Source: Pseudomonadota bacterium
GTDB taxonomy: Bacteria; Pseudomonadota; Gammaproteobacteria; Steroidobacterales; Steroidobacteraceae
NCBI GenBank assembly: GCA_018241445.1
Contig: JAFEDT010000002.1
Coordinates: forward strand, 238,350-302,349
Length of the DNA stretch: 64,000 bases
Direction of reading: 5' to 3'
The notes below the pieces were generated by a model that made no database searches, was not told where the DNA came from, and saw only the letters and a program-made list of their open reading frames with translations. Within the stretch, counting starts at the first letter, position 1, and every line of letters starts with the position of its first letter. Shown one piece after another: positions 32,954-42,203 of the stretch. Made by a program: the position numbers and the translations under genes.

Positions 32954-35812
32954 TCACGGCGCCGCGATGATGGCCCGCCAGTTGATGATCGCGTTCCACA
33001 GCATGCGCTGGTCGCCGCGGTTCAGGTCGCGGTGCAGCGGGTTGAAGTTGAAGGCGACCACGTGCCCCTTGCCTTCGGCCATGTCGAGGATCGCCGGGTG
33101 CCCGCTGAGGTTGTCGGCGCCCCACACCTGGCCGCTCACCAGCATCGGCGCCCCGCTGTCATCGCCCCATTGCAGCACCACGCCGTGGCGATCGATGGGG
33201 CCGTCCAGGCACACCGTGCAGTAGGCCATGCGCAGCCAGGCACGCGGCGTGGAGTAGACGGCAAAGTTCTGGCGGAACACCCAGGTGTGTGGCCCATAGC
33301 CGTAGGCGATAGGGTGGTCGGGGCGCGTGAAACTGACACGCAGGTGCGCCCCGGGCGTGCGTGTCTGCTCATTCTGCGACGCCGCGGCCGCCGCCGCGCC
33401 GCCTCCCTGGCTGCTGCGCGGTACGCCGCCCGCCTCGCGCCGCACGCCGCGCACCAGCCCGCCCTCCAGCGGCAGCATCGAGCCGTTGCCCAGCGTGACC
33501 AACAGGCCGCCGGCCTCAATGAACTGCTGCAGCTGCGCCAGTCCCTCGTAACCCACGCCACCGGTGATGTCGTCGGAGGACGCCGGCGTGCCGAATGCCG
33601 GGGTAGCAGCGGTCTTTTTGAAGGGCATCGGCCCCCAGCTGCGGTTCAGTCCCTCGATCTGCTCGGCCAGCTCCAGGTCCACGTGCCCGTACAGCAGCAC
33701 GTCGATACGGCCGCGCAGGCGGCCGGCGCGGATGTCCTCGTCGCGCACGTAGGTGTAGGGAATGTGGCGCTGATCCAGGATGTAGCGCGCCCAGCCGATG
33801 GTGTCGGTGTCCGCCCACGGCACCCACAGGCCCAGGCGCGGTACCGGCGCGTCATGAGCAACGACGACGGGCTGCACAGCCGCGGCGGTGAACTGCAATC
33901 CCGTGCGCGCGGCCAGGTCTTTGAGGCTCGCGGTGAGTCCCGGCTGCAGTGGCAGGATCCACGAACCGGCCGGATATTCGAGCGCGCCGTCGCGGAAGGC
34001 GCGCTCGGCAATACGCACCCGGAACTTTGCCAGCGCGTAACGCGCCTCCAGCAACGACTCCTGCCCGGTATCGCGCAGCAGGTACACCGCGCCGGCCCCG
34101 GTGACCGCGCCCTGGACCTCGGGTGCCGCGGCCAGGGGCTGCAACGCGGCCGTGCGTACCGCCGGGTCGGCGGTCGGGACGACCGTGAGGTGATAGTGCG
34201 CCGGCAGGGACCAGGAAACGTCGTCGTAGGGCTCGCCCGCATCCGCCGGATAGAGCTGCGGGGTCAGCAGATCCACCGCGTAGTCCCGGTAGGGCTGGTC
34301 CGCGCGCACCACGTAACTGCCGGCCGGCCAGCTGCCCTCCTTCAGCACCACCGCGGCTGTGGCCCGCTGCACCTCGATACCCAGTGACATCAGGCGACCC
34401 ACGAGCTGCGCGACCCGCCGCGGATCGCCCTGGTCCTGCGGAATGACGAAGCCGAAGGGCGCCCCGGACAGGCCGCGCTGCCAGGAATTGCGACTCTTTA
34501 TATAGAAGTTGCGCAGCAGCGTGCCGGCCTCCTGTGCGGTCTCGTCCAGGGCTGCCAGCATCGCCGTCTCGTTGTAGTTCAGGTTGTCGCGCGCCGACCA
34601 GAGGATCGGCATGGGCGGTGCGGGCGAGGGCCGGTACCACTGCTGGGTGTCGGTGTGGTCCGGATCGGGCTGCTCGCTGCGCATGGTCTCGGCGCTGCCG
34701 TTGCCGTAGGTCTCGTAGCCGCGCCCGTCTGCATTGTGATTGGTCGCGATGGAGTCGAGAAACAGGTGCGCGAAGTCGTCGCCGAAATTCCAGGTCCACA
34801 CTCCCGGCATCCCGAAGGACGTCAGGGTCTGCACTTCGTGCAGCGACAGCTTGAGACGCTCGGCATAGGTGATCGGGTCGACGTGGGGGTTCAGCGGGTT
34901 GGTGCCGTTCCAGGTCAGCAGCAGCGCCACGCTCTCGTGCAGGTCGTGGATCACCTGCGGGTGCCAGTCGAAGAGCATGCGGTAGACGGCGCGGGTGGTC
35001 GCATGCACCTGTTGGTGCGCGTCGCGGTTGATGTCCACGAACGCGTAGTGGGACCAATAAGGGGGCGACTGGCGCGGCAGCTTCGACTGCTCGGTGATTC
35101 CCTTGAGGTAGCGGTAGAACCATTGCACCTGGCGGTCGCGTCCGTCCGGGTTGGCGACGGGATTGATGAGCACCACCACCTTGGCGCGGATCCGCCGGAT
35201 CATCGGCTGCTCCGATACCGCCAGCCGGTACGCCAGTTCCAGCACCGACTCGGTCGAGCCAGTCTCATCGGAATGCAGGGCGGCGTTGAAGTAATAGATC
35301 GGGCGCGCGCCGGCGATCAGCTGGTCAGCCATCGCCTGCGAGGTGCGCCGCGGATCGGCCAGCGCCGCGGTCGCCGCCCGCAGGCGGTCCAGGTCGCGGA
35401 TGCCGGCCTCATCGGCGATTGCCAGCATCACGATGTCGCGGCCCTCCTCGCTGCGGCCGATGGTGAACAGCTTCACGCGCGGCGAGGATCCCGCCAGCGC
35501 CCGGCAGTACGCGTAGGCCTGGGCAGAATCCACCAGTTCGCCGGGCGCGCCGGGGATGCGATGCAGAAACCGGCGCGGTGACACCACGGTGGCCGAGGCC
35601 GGCAGGTAGGAGACCCAGGGTGACAGGAAGCGCGCCTCGGTGGTGGCGGCGGCAATCTCCTGTACCGAGCCGGGTTCGGGTGTGTCGGGCCCTGTGTCCG
35701 GCATGGCCGCCGCTGCAGCGGACTGCGGCGCCGGTTGAGCCGGCTGTTGCGCACAGACCAGTGGCGTGACCAGGGCCAGCAGCAACGGCAGAACTGAGTG
35801 TCTCGCGTGCAC
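32954..35812 (-). CDS. Exported M14 family zinc carboxypeptidase-like protein
   Basis: A 952-residue exported protein. A signal peptide (LPLLLALVTPLVCAQQ) is followed by an Ala/Pro-rich linker and an M14 carboxypeptidase domain. The zinc-site residues are visible as YYFNAALHSDETGSTE (H..E) and later HDLHESVALLL; NPVANPDGRDRQ is the substrate-carboxylate arginine region. The C-terminal half after about residue 600 has no hallmark I recognise, except a stretch resembling a glutamine amidotransferase-like/ThuA fold (FIEAGGLLVTLGNGSMLP). A GTG at 35812 is the best start, with AGG upstream; the longer open frame only runs antisense to the next gene. It converges on the tmpB gene. Confidence 0.82.
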   Translation of the reverse strand: MHARHSVLPLLLALVTPLVCAQQPAQPAPQSAAAAAMPDTGPDTPEPGSVQEIAAATTEARFLSPWVSYLPASATVVSPRRFLHRIPGAPGELVDSAQAYAYCRALAGSSPRVKLFTIGRSEEGRDIVMLAIADEAGIRDLDRLRAATAALADPRRTSQAMADQLIAGARPIYYFNAALHSDETGSTESVLELAYRLAVSEQPMIRRIRAKVVVLINPVANPDGRDRQVQWFYRYLKGITEQSKLPRQSPPYWSHYAFVDINRDAHQQVHATTRAVYRMLFDWHPQVIHDLHESVALLLTWNGTNPLNPHVDPITYAERLKLSLHEVQTLTSFGMPGVWTWNFGDDFAHLFLDSIATNHNADGRGYETYGNGSAETMRSEQPDPDHTDTQQWYRPSPAPPMPILWSARDNLNYNETAMLAALDETAQEAGTLLRNFYIKSRNSWQRGLSGAPFGFVIPQDQGDPRRVAQLVGRLMSLGIEVQRATAAVVLKEGSWPAGSYVVRADQPYRDYAVDLLTPQLYPADAGEPYDDVSWSLPAHYHLTVVPTADPAVRTAALQPLAAAPEVQGAVTGAGAVYLLRDTGQESLLEARYALAKFRVRIAERAFRDGALEYPAGSWILPLQPGLTASLKDLAARTGLQFTAAAVQPVVVAHDAPVPRLGLWVPWADTDTIGWARYILDQRHIPYTYVRDEDIRAGRLRGRIDVLLYGHVDLELAEQIEGLNRSWGPMPFKKTAATPAFGTPASSDDITGGVGYEGLAQLQQFIEAGGLLVTLGNGSMLPLEGGLVRGVRREAGGVPRSSQGGGAAAAAASQNEQTRTPGAHLRVSFTRPDHPIAYGYGPHTWVFRQNFAVYSTPRAWLRMAYCTVCLDGPIDRHGVVLQWGDDSGAPMLVSGQVWGADNLSGHPAILDMAEGKGHVVAFNFNPLHRDLNRGDQRMLWNAIINWRAIIAAP

Positions 35813-35878
35813 GGCGGTACCTGCTTGCGGAAGTCCGGACTGTGGCGAAGCATAGCGGGTCGATGCGATGATCGCCCG

Positions 35879-37435
35879 ATGCCTGACACACCCACATCGT
35901 CGGTCGCTGCACCGGCGGCGCGGCGCGGCCGCGCCGACGCGCGCGCGCGCGCGCGCGCCGGCACCGCCAAGTACCCCTACATTCGCCGCCGGCTGGCGCC
36001 GGTGGAGCTGCTGTCCGCCGAGGCGGTGGAAATCATCGAGGCCAACGCCGAGACGCTGCTGGAGGAGGTGGGCATCGAATTCCGGCGTGATCCGGAGTCG
36101 CTGCGGCTGTGGCGCGAGGCGGGCGCCGACGTCAGGGGCGAGCGCGTACACATTGCGCGCGGGCTGGCGCGCCGGCTGCTGGCCACCGCGCCACGGCAGT
36201 TCACGCTGCACGCCCGCAACCCGGCGCGCAGCGTCAGCTTCGGCGGCGATGCCACGGTTTTTTCCCCGGTGGGCGGTCCGCCGTTCGTCAGCGACCTGGA
36301 TCGCGGACGCCGCTACGGCACCCTGGAGGACCTGGTCAACTTCATCAAGCTGGCGCACATGGCGCCCGCCATCCATTTCTCGGGCGGCAGCATGTGCGAA
36401 CCGATGGAGATCGCGCCCAACAAGCGCCACCTCGACGTGCAGTACGCCTTCTTTCGCTGGTCCGACCAGGGCTGCGAGGCGACCCCCGAGACCCCCGGCC
36501 ACGCCGCGGACGCCGTGGCGATGGCGCAGGTGCTGTTCGGTGCCGACTACCTGGACCACCACGCCGTGGTGCTGGGCAACATCAACTCCAACTCGCCGCT
36601 GACCTTCGACGGCCGCATGCTCGGCGCACTGCGCCAGTTCGCCAGCCACAACCAGGGCACCATCATCGTTCCGGCGGTGCTGGCCGGAGCGATGGGCCCC
36701 GTGACGCCCGCCGGCTGCATGGCCGAGATCCTCGCCGAGACCCTGGCGGGGATGGCCCTCACGCAACTGGTGCGGCCTGGCGCGCCGGTCATCATGGGAT
36801 CCTTCGTTGGCGCGATCTCCATGCGCACCGGCGCGCCGACTTTCGGCACGCCCGAGGCCACGCAGATGATCTTCGCCACCGCGCAACTGGCGCGCCGGCT
36901 GGGGGTGCCGTGTCGCAGCGGCGGCTCGCTGTGCTCTTCCAAGGTCGCAGACGCGCAGGCCGCGTACGAGAGTGCTCACACGCTGCTGCCAACGCTGCTG
37001 GCGGGCGTCAACCTGGTGACGCACGCGGCCGGCTGGCTGGAGGGCGGCCTGGTGGCCGGCTACGAGAAGTTCGTGATGGACGCGGACCAGTGCGCCATGA
37101 TGCAGTGGCTGGCCGCCGGCATGGACCTGTCCGAGCGCGGCCAGGCGCTGGACGCCATCCGCGAAGTGGGCCCGGGCAGTCATTTCCTGGGCGCGGCGCA
37201 CACGCTCGCCAACTTCCAGAGCGCCTTCTACCAGTCGACCATTGCCGACTATGCCTCCTTCGAGCAATGGAGCCAGGAGGGTTCGCTGACCGCGGAACAG
37301 CGCGCCAACCGCGTCTGGAAAAGAATGCTGCAGGACTATCAAGACCCCGGCATCGACCCGGCGCGCGACGAGGCGCTGCGGGAATTCATGCGGCAGCGCC
37401 GCGCGGTGCTGACGGACGACATAGAAGATGAGTGA
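35879..37435 (+). CDS. MttB superfamily methyltransferase (non-pyrrolysine; glycine betaine/quaternary amine type candidate)
   Basis: A 518-residue TIM-barrel protein of the MttB superfamily. Conserved blocks are FSPVGGPPFVSDLDRG, SGGSMCEPMEIAPNKRHLD, NINSNSPLTFDGRML, GAPTFGTPEATQMIF, HAAGWLEGGL and EVGPGSHFLGAAHT. No in-frame TAG occurs, so it is a non-pyrrolysine member like the glycine betaine methyltransferase MtgB; substrate choice is inferred. Residues 14-29 are an unusual Arg/Ala repeat (RADARARARAG) coded by an alternating CG tract. The ATG at 35879 has no strong ribosome site. The stop overlaps the TMADH-like gene by eight bases, so the two act together. No corrinoid protein or reductase gene is in the window. 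Confidence 0.83.
   Translation: MPDTPTSSVAAPAARRGRADARARARAGTAKYPYIRRRLAPVELLSAEAVEIIEANAETLLEEVGIEFRRDPESLRLWREAGADVRGERVHIARGLARRLLATAPRQFTLHARNPARSVSFGGDATVFSPVGGPPFVSDLDRGRRYGTLEDLVNFIKLAHMAPAIHFSGGSMCEPMEIAPNKRHLDVQYAFFRWSDQGCEATPETPGHAADAVAMAQVLFGADYLDHHAVVLGNINSNSPLTFDGRMLGALRQFASHNQGTIIVPAVLAGAMGPVTPAGCMAEILAETLAGMALTQLVRPGAPVIMGSFVGAISMRTGAPTFGTPEATQMIFATAQLARRLGVPCRSGGSLCSSKVADAQAAYESAHTLLPTLLAGVNLVTHAAGWLEGGLVAGYEKFVMDADQCAMMQWLAAGMDLSERGQALDAIREVGPGSHFLGAAHTLANFQSAFYQSTIADYASFEQWSQEGSLTAEQRANRVWKRMLQDYQDPGIDPARDEALREFMRQRRAVLTDDIEDE
35938..35958. repeat. Alternating CG tract inside the second MttB-family gene
   Basis: Twenty-one bases of strict C-G alternation near the 5' end of the coding region specify Ala-Arg repeats. 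Such tracts can adopt Z-DNA and can slip in two-base steps, which here would shift the frame close to the start. Its presence is directly visible; any role is conjecture. Confidence 0.7.
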
Positions 37436-39530
37436 ATCCCTGCCCGGCGGCGCGCTGCCGGCACGCAACCCACGCTACGACCTGCTGTTCGAGCCGGTGA
37501 AGATCGGCCCGGTCACGGCGCGTAACCGCTTTTACGCGGTGCCGCACGCAGCGGGCATGACCAACACGCTGCCGCACATGCGCGCCGCATTCCGCGGCAC
37601 CAAGGCCGAGGGCGGCTGGGGAGTGGTCTGCACCGGCTACGTGTCGATCGATCCGAGCTCCGACGACGCGCCCCTGCCCTACGCCACCCTGTGGGACGAG
37701 GATGACATCCGTTCGCACGCGCTGATGACCGAGTCCGTGCACCGCCACGGCGCACTCGCGGGCATCGAGCTGTGGCACGGTGGCGGTTCGGTGATGAACC
37801 GCGCCAGCCGCATTCCCTCGATGTCACCTTCCGGCACGGCGTGGATGCCGACGCACGTCAACTTCATGGGGCACCAGCGGCCGCGCCGCATGGACAGCCA
37901 TGACATCCGCGCGCTGCTGGCAATGCAGGCGGCGGCCGCACGGCGCGCGCGCACGGCCGGGTTCGACATCGTCTACGTGTACGCCGGCATGGGCTACCTG
38001 CCGTACGAATTCCTGCTGCCGCAGTGGAACCACCGCACCGATGGCTACGGCGGCAGCCTGGCCAACCGCGTGCGCATCGTGCGCGAGCTGCTGGAAGTCA
38101 CGCACGAGGCGGTTGCCGGGCGCTGCGCGGTGGCCCTGCGCATCAGCCTGGAGGAACTGCGTGCGCGTCCATCGCAGTCGGCCCCTTCCGAGGCGCACGA
38201 GCTGGTGTCACTGCTCGGCGACCTGCCGGACCTGTGGGACGTGAAGATGGATTCCTCACCCACCGACTGCGGTCCGTCGCGCTTCTCGCCGGAGGGCAGC
38301 CACGAGCCGGTGATCGACTTCGTAAAGAAGCTGACCACGCGCCCGGTGGTGGGCGTCGGCCGCTTCACTTCCCCGGACACCATGGTCAGCCAGGTGCGCC
38401 GCGGTGTCCTGGACCTGATCGGCGCCGCCCGCCCTTCCATCGCCGATCCGTTCCTGCCGCTCAAGATCGACCAGGGCCGCGAACAGGACATCCGCGAGTG
38501 CATCGGCTGCAACATCTGCATTTCCAGCTGGCACGACAGCGTACCGGTGCGCTGCACCCAGAACCCGACCGCCGGCGAGGAGTGGCGCCGCGGCTGGCAC
38601 CCGGAGCGGATTGCGGCGGCGGCCAGCGCCGCCCGCGTGCTGGTGGTGGGCGCGGGACCGGCGGGCCTGGAGTGCGCGCTGTCGCTGGGGCGGCGCGGCT
38701 ACGAGGTCACGCTGGCGGATGCGGCGACCGAACTGGGCGGACGCCTGCGCTTCGAGACGCAGCTGCCGGGCCTGTCCCAGTGGGGGCGGGTGCTCGACTG
38801 GCGGCGCGGCCAGATCGACCGCCTGGCCAACGTCAGCGTGTACCGCGACAACCGCCTTGGTGCCGCGGACATCCTGGAACTGGGCCACGACCACGTGGTG
38901 CTGGCGACCGGCGCGCGCTGGACCCCGCTGTTGTATTCACCGCTGGAGGTCCCCGACGGCGAGCTGCAGGGCGCGAACGTCCTGACGCCGGATGACATCG
39001 CCGCCGGCGCAAAGCCGGCAGGACCGGTAGTCGTGTTCGACTTCGACAACTACTACATGGGCAGCGCGCTGGCGCTGCATCTGGCGCGCGGCACGCAGCC
39101 CGTCAGCTACGTCACGCCCGCCGGCCATGCTTCCGCGTGGGGGATCATGAGCAACGAGCAGCCGCAGGTGCACCGCGCGCTGGCGGACGCCGGCATCGGG
39201 CTGTTCACGCACTCGCGCGTCACCGCTCTGACGGGCGGTGAACTGTTGCTGGCAAACCTGTTCACCGGCGCACCGTGGCGCCTGCCGTGCGCCACGCTGG
39301 TGGTGGTCGGTGCGCGGCTCGCCGATGAGGGGCTGTACCACCAGCTGACAGCCGATTCCGCCATCCTGCGGCAGGCGGGCATCGGCTCAGTGACACGCAT
39401 CGGTGACGCGCTGGCTCCGGGCGCCATCGTGCACGCCGTATGGTCCGGTCACCGCTGCGCGCGCGAGCTGGACGCCACGGCGCCGCAGTGCGCGCTGCGG
39501 CGCGACGCCCCGCTGGCGGCGGCGGGCTGA
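37428..39530 (+). CDS. FMN/4Fe-4S oxidoreductase of the trimethylamine/dimethylglycine dehydrogenase family
   Basis: A 700-residue flavoprotein with three parts: an old-yellow-enzyme-like FMN barrel (1-370), a 4Fe-4S binding segment (CIGCNICISSWHD ... RCTQNPTAGEEWRRGWHP), and a C-terminal dinucleotide-binding domain (VLVVGAGPAGLECALSLG). It is collinear with trimethylamine dehydrogenase. However, the cysteine that holds FMN covalently is replaced (PHAAG instead of PHCIG, Ala41), the active-site His172 equivalent is Met188, and the Trp264 cage residue is Ser, while Tyr71 and the Asp267 equivalent remain. The substrate is therefore probably not trimethylamine; dimethylglycine (DgcA-like) or a related N-methyl compound fits. 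It overlaps the MttB-family gene by eight bases. Confidence 0.82.
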   Translation: MSESLPGGALPARNPRYDLLFEPVKIGPVTARNRFYAVPHAAGMTNTLPHMRAAFRGTKAEGGWGVVCTGYVSIDPSSDDAPLPYATLWDEDDIRSHALMTESVHRHGALAGIELWHGGGSVMNRASRIPSMSPSGTAWMPTHVNFMGHQRPRRMDSHDIRALLAMQAAAARRARTAGFDIVYVYAGMGYLPYEFLLPQWNHRTDGYGGSLANRVRIVRELLEVTHEAVAGRCAVALRISLEELRARPSQSAPSEAHELVSLLGDLPDLWDVKMDSSPTDCGPSRFSPEGSHEPVIDFVKKLTTRPVVGVGRFTSPDTMVSQVRRGVLDLIGAARPSIADPFLPLKIDQGREQDIRECIGCNICISSWHDSVPVRCTQNPTAGEEWRRGWHPERIAAAASAARVLVVGAGPAGLECALSLGRRGYEVTLADAATELGGRLRFETQLPGLSQWGRVLDWRRGQIDRLANVSVYRDNRLGAADILELGHDHVVLATGARWTPLLYSPLEVPDGELQGANVLTPDDIAAGAKPAGPVVVFDFDNYYMGSALALHLARGTQPVSYVTPAGHASAWGIMSNEQPQVHRALADAGIGLFTHSRVTALTGGELLLANLFTGAPWRLPCATLVVVGARLADEGLYHQLTADSAILRQAGIGSVTRIGDALAPGAIVHAVWSGHRCARELDATAPQCALRRDAPLAAAG

Positions 39531-39559
39531 CAACCCCGCGCGGCAGTGCGCTACGCCGG

Positions 39560-41512
39560 TCACGGTACGTTCAGGGAGGCCGCCACCGCGCTGCCCGCCA
39601 GCGTGCCGTGAATCACCGCCGGTTGCGCGCCACCCTGCTGCCACCGCGCATGCAGCTCGCCGTGCCGGGCCCCGGGCCCGCTGACGCGCAGCCGTGCGCG
39701 CACCGTGCCCTCACGGCCCGGCCAGTCGATGCGCCCTGAGATCGCTACGTCGTCGGTCCAGCGCGCCTCGCGCAGTTCGATGCGATAGCCCTCACCTGCC
39801 GGCACCGCCGCAAAGCTGCCGCCGCGCAGGCCGGCCCCCGGGCCGGCACCGAAGTCGAGCACGCGCACCACCGCATCCGCGGCAGTCAGCAGCGCCGCGC
39901 TCACGACCCGCAGCGCGGCGCCGTCCGCGCGGTTGCCCGGCAGCGGCAGCGCCGGCTGCAACTGCGCGGACTGCCGCGCAAATTGCGGCAGCAGTGTCAC
40001 CGGCGGCGCGGCACAAGGGGTTTCATCGGCGCGCAGGGTATCCAGGAACTGCCGCGCGCTGCGCGCGGCGCAGGTGCCGCGGGAGCGCGGCAGCGCATTG
40101 ACATGGAAGCCGTTGGCCACCACCAGGTGCGTGGCATGCACGAAATGCGCAGCCGCTGCGGCGCCATCCGCGACCGGGGTCATGTCGTCGAACTCGCCCG
40201 AGATCACCAGCACGGGCACCGCCGGATACGCCGCCTGTGCGCGCGGCAGGCCCGGCGCCGGCGCCCCGGCCGGCAGCGCCGGCCAGTCGACGCACTGGTC
40301 CAGGAATGCGTAGTCGGCAGGCATGGCGCGATATTCATCGATGGTGAACGGTGCGTAGGTGTCGGGCGCGGTGCGGCGGCGCTGCACCAGGAGGGCATCG
40401 CGCTGGGCGCGCCGCAACGCCGGCGGCAGGTGCATGTCGAAGATCTGCGGTGTGTCGTGACAGGTGACGGCTGCAGCCAGCCCGGCGCTGAATAGTCTTG
40501 GGTTGCCGGTTGCATCGCGCGAATCCACGCTGCCCAGGGTTTCGGCCATCAGCCGCAGCAGCGGCGCGGTATCACCCGCGCCGAAGGCGCGCGCGGCCGC
40601 GTCCGTCTCACGCAGGCTGGCAGTCGCCGGGGCGCCGCCGAACATCACGATGGCGAGCGCGCTGGCGTCGGCGGTGAAGGCGAGCCGCCGGCCCGACACA
40701 CCGGGCGCGTGCGCCGCGAAGGGCCGCGCCCGCAGCTGCGCCAGCGCCGGGGCAATGTGCTGCAGCGAGCTGCCGGGGATGGCGGCACAGGCCGGCGAGC
40801 GCGCACAGGCGACGTTGAATTTGTCGCGCATCGCCGGTGCGTAGTTGACCACCCAGGCATCCGCGGGACTGTCGGCGCCGTAGGCGCCGTCCAGGACCAT
40901 TGCGCGCAGCATCGCGCCATGGCGCAGGGCGAAGGTCTGCGCGAAGTAGGTGCCGTAGGAGTTGCCATACAGGGCGACGCGCCCGATACCCAGCGCCTGC
41001 AGGATGGCCGCAAGATCGTCGGTCGCGAGCGCAGTGGCATAAAGGGGCGCGCGCGCCCCGAGTGAGCGGCCGCATTCCCCGATGGCTTCGGGCGTGAGCA
41101 GGTTCGCCCGTTGCAGCGCGCGGCAATCGACCGCGCCCGAACGCCCCGTGCCGCGATTGTCCATCAGCAGCACGTCGTAGCGCTCGCGCAGGGGCGCGAA
41201 CAGCCCCAGGTAGTCCTGCCTGGAATCGGTGGTCGGATAGCCGGGGCCACCCTCGGTGGCCACCAGCGTGCCGGTGGCCGCAGCGATGCCCTGGTGCGGG
41301 TAGTACTCGAAGTAGACCGGGACGGTGCCGGCCGCCGCAGCGCGCGGATCCAGCGCGCGCGGCAACACGCCGCACCATCCATCGCCGTGGCAGGCGCGCA
41401 GTGTCAGCGTGCCGACCTGGCGCTCGCGGCTGCCAGCCGCCGCCGGTGCCGCGATCAGCGCTGCTGTGAGCGCCGGCAGGACCGCCAGCGCGAGACGCAG
41501 TGCGTGCCTCAA
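39560..41512 (-). CDS. Exported alpha/beta hydrolase (tripeptidyl aminopeptidase-like)
   Basis: A 650-residue exported hydrolase. A signal peptide (LALAVLPALTAALIAAPAAAG) is followed by an alpha/beta fold with an oxyanion region VATEGGPGYPTTDSRQDY, the DNRGTGRSG strand-turn, the nucleophile elbow GNSYGTYFAQ (Ser), and a C-terminal lid and TAP-like end (VISGEFDDMTPV ... FHVNALPRS). These mark the proline iminopeptidase/tripeptidyl aminopeptidase group. A further 130 residues at the C-terminus look like beta sandwich and are unassigned. A TTG at 41512 overlaps the upstream stop and is the only plausible start. Confidence 0.78.
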   Translation of the reverse strand: MRHALRLALAVLPALTAALIAAPAAAGSRERQVGTLTLRACHGDGWCGVLPRALDPRAAAAGTVPVYFEYYPHQGIAAATGTLVATEGGPGYPTTDSRQDYLGLFAPLRERYDVLLMDNRGTGRSGAVDCRALQRANLLTPEAIGECGRSLGARAPLYATALATDDLAAILQALGIGRVALYGNSYGTYFAQTFALRHGAMLRAMVLDGAYGADSPADAWVVNYAPAMRDKFNVACARSPACAAIPGSSLQHIAPALAQLRARPFAAHAPGVSGRRLAFTADASALAIVMFGGAPATASLRETDAAARAFGAGDTAPLLRLMAETLGSVDSRDATGNPRLFSAGLAAAVTCHDTPQIFDMHLPPALRRAQRDALLVQRRRTAPDTYAPFTIDEYRAMPADYAFLDQCVDWPALPAGAPAPGLPRAQAAYPAVPVLVISGEFDDMTPVADGAAAAAHFVHATHLVVANGFHVNALPRSRGTCAARSARQFLDTLRADETPCAAPPVTLLPQFARQSAQLQPALPLPGNRADGAALRVVSAALLTAADAVVRVLDFGAGPGAGLRGGSFAAVPAGEGYRIELREARWTDDVAISGRIDWPGREGTVRARLRVSGPGARHGELHARWQQGGAQPAVIHGTLAGSAVAASLNVP

Positions 41513-42150
41513 CCCGCCCTGCGCGGGCGGCGCACCGCCCGCACTTTGCCGCTGTTCCCGCCGCCGCAGAAGAACAGGTCGGCGCCGTCCGATTCCAGTC
41601 CGGACACAGTGGTTCCCGGCGGCATGTCGACCTGTTCCAGGACCTCGCCGCTGCCCGGATCGATGTGCCGCAGTTCGCTGCGCTCGTTTTCCCAGGTGGC
41701 GTGCCACAACTCGCCCTCAACCCAGCTCACACCGGTCACGAAACGGTCGGAGCGGATGGTGCGCAGTATCGCTCCATTCGCCGGATCGACCTGGTAGATG
41801 CAGCGCTCGCGGTAATGGCCGACCCACAGCGACCCTTCCGCCCAGGCGAGCCCGGAATCCCCACCGCCGCCGGGCGCCGGGATGGTGGCGAGCACCCGGC
41901 CGCTCGCCGGGTCGATCCTGTGGATGCGGTCCTCCGCGATCTGGAACAGGTGCTCGCCGTCGAAGGCCGTGCCGGCGTGCGCCGCGATGTCCAGCGAACG
42001 CCGCACCTCGCCGCTGCCCGGATCGAAGGCCACCAGCCGGTCGCCGGCCGCGAACCAGACCTGCCCGCCATCGCAGCTCACCCCACCCACGTTTGCGACC
42101 CCGGCGAAGGGCCCGTATTCACGCGTGATCTCAGCCTTGCCGTGTTTCAT
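41509..42150 (-). CDS. YncE/SMP-30-like beta-propeller protein
   Basis: A 213-residue protein made of repeated blades of the type GGVSCDGGQVWFAAGDRLVAFD and SGLAWAEGSLWVGHYRER. It has no signal peptide, so it is probably cytoplasmic. The repeats resemble YncE, virginiamycin B lyase-like or glutamine cyclotransferase propellers, but I see no catalytic residues that settle a function. The ATG at 42150 is chosen because the upstream extension is unrelated and runs into the regulator gene. It overlaps the alpha/beta hydrolase start by four bases and is 53 bases after the regulator on the same strand, so the three may be one transcript. Confidence 0.65.
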   Translation of the reverse strand: MKHGKAEITREYGPFAGVANVGGVSCDGGQVWFAAGDRLVAFDPGSGEVRRSLDIAAHAGTAFDGEHLFQIAEDRIHRIDPASGRVLATIPAPGGGGDSGLAWAEGSLWVGHYRERCIYQVDPANGAILRTIRSDRFVTGVSWVEGELWHATWENERSELRHIDPGSGEVLEQVDMPPGTTVSGLESDGADLFFCGGGNSGKVRAVRRPRRAG

Positions 42151-42203
42151 GCGCCATCCTGTTCCACTAAATAAAGCTGCCCGCCGCAGTTTCTGCGGCG
42201 ATC

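Noticed and set aside
32954..37468. A single 1504-codon minus-strand frame covering the M14 peptidase and the region beyond
   Set aside because: The upstream 550 codons run antisense through the MttB-family gene and are Arg/Gly/His-rich without family motifs; a signal peptide begins at GTG 35812, so the real gene starts there.
37428..39530. True trimethylamine dehydrogenase
   Set aside because: The covalent-FMN cysteine, the active-site histidine and one cage tryptophan are replaced, so trimethylamine is unlikely as substrate despite collinearity.
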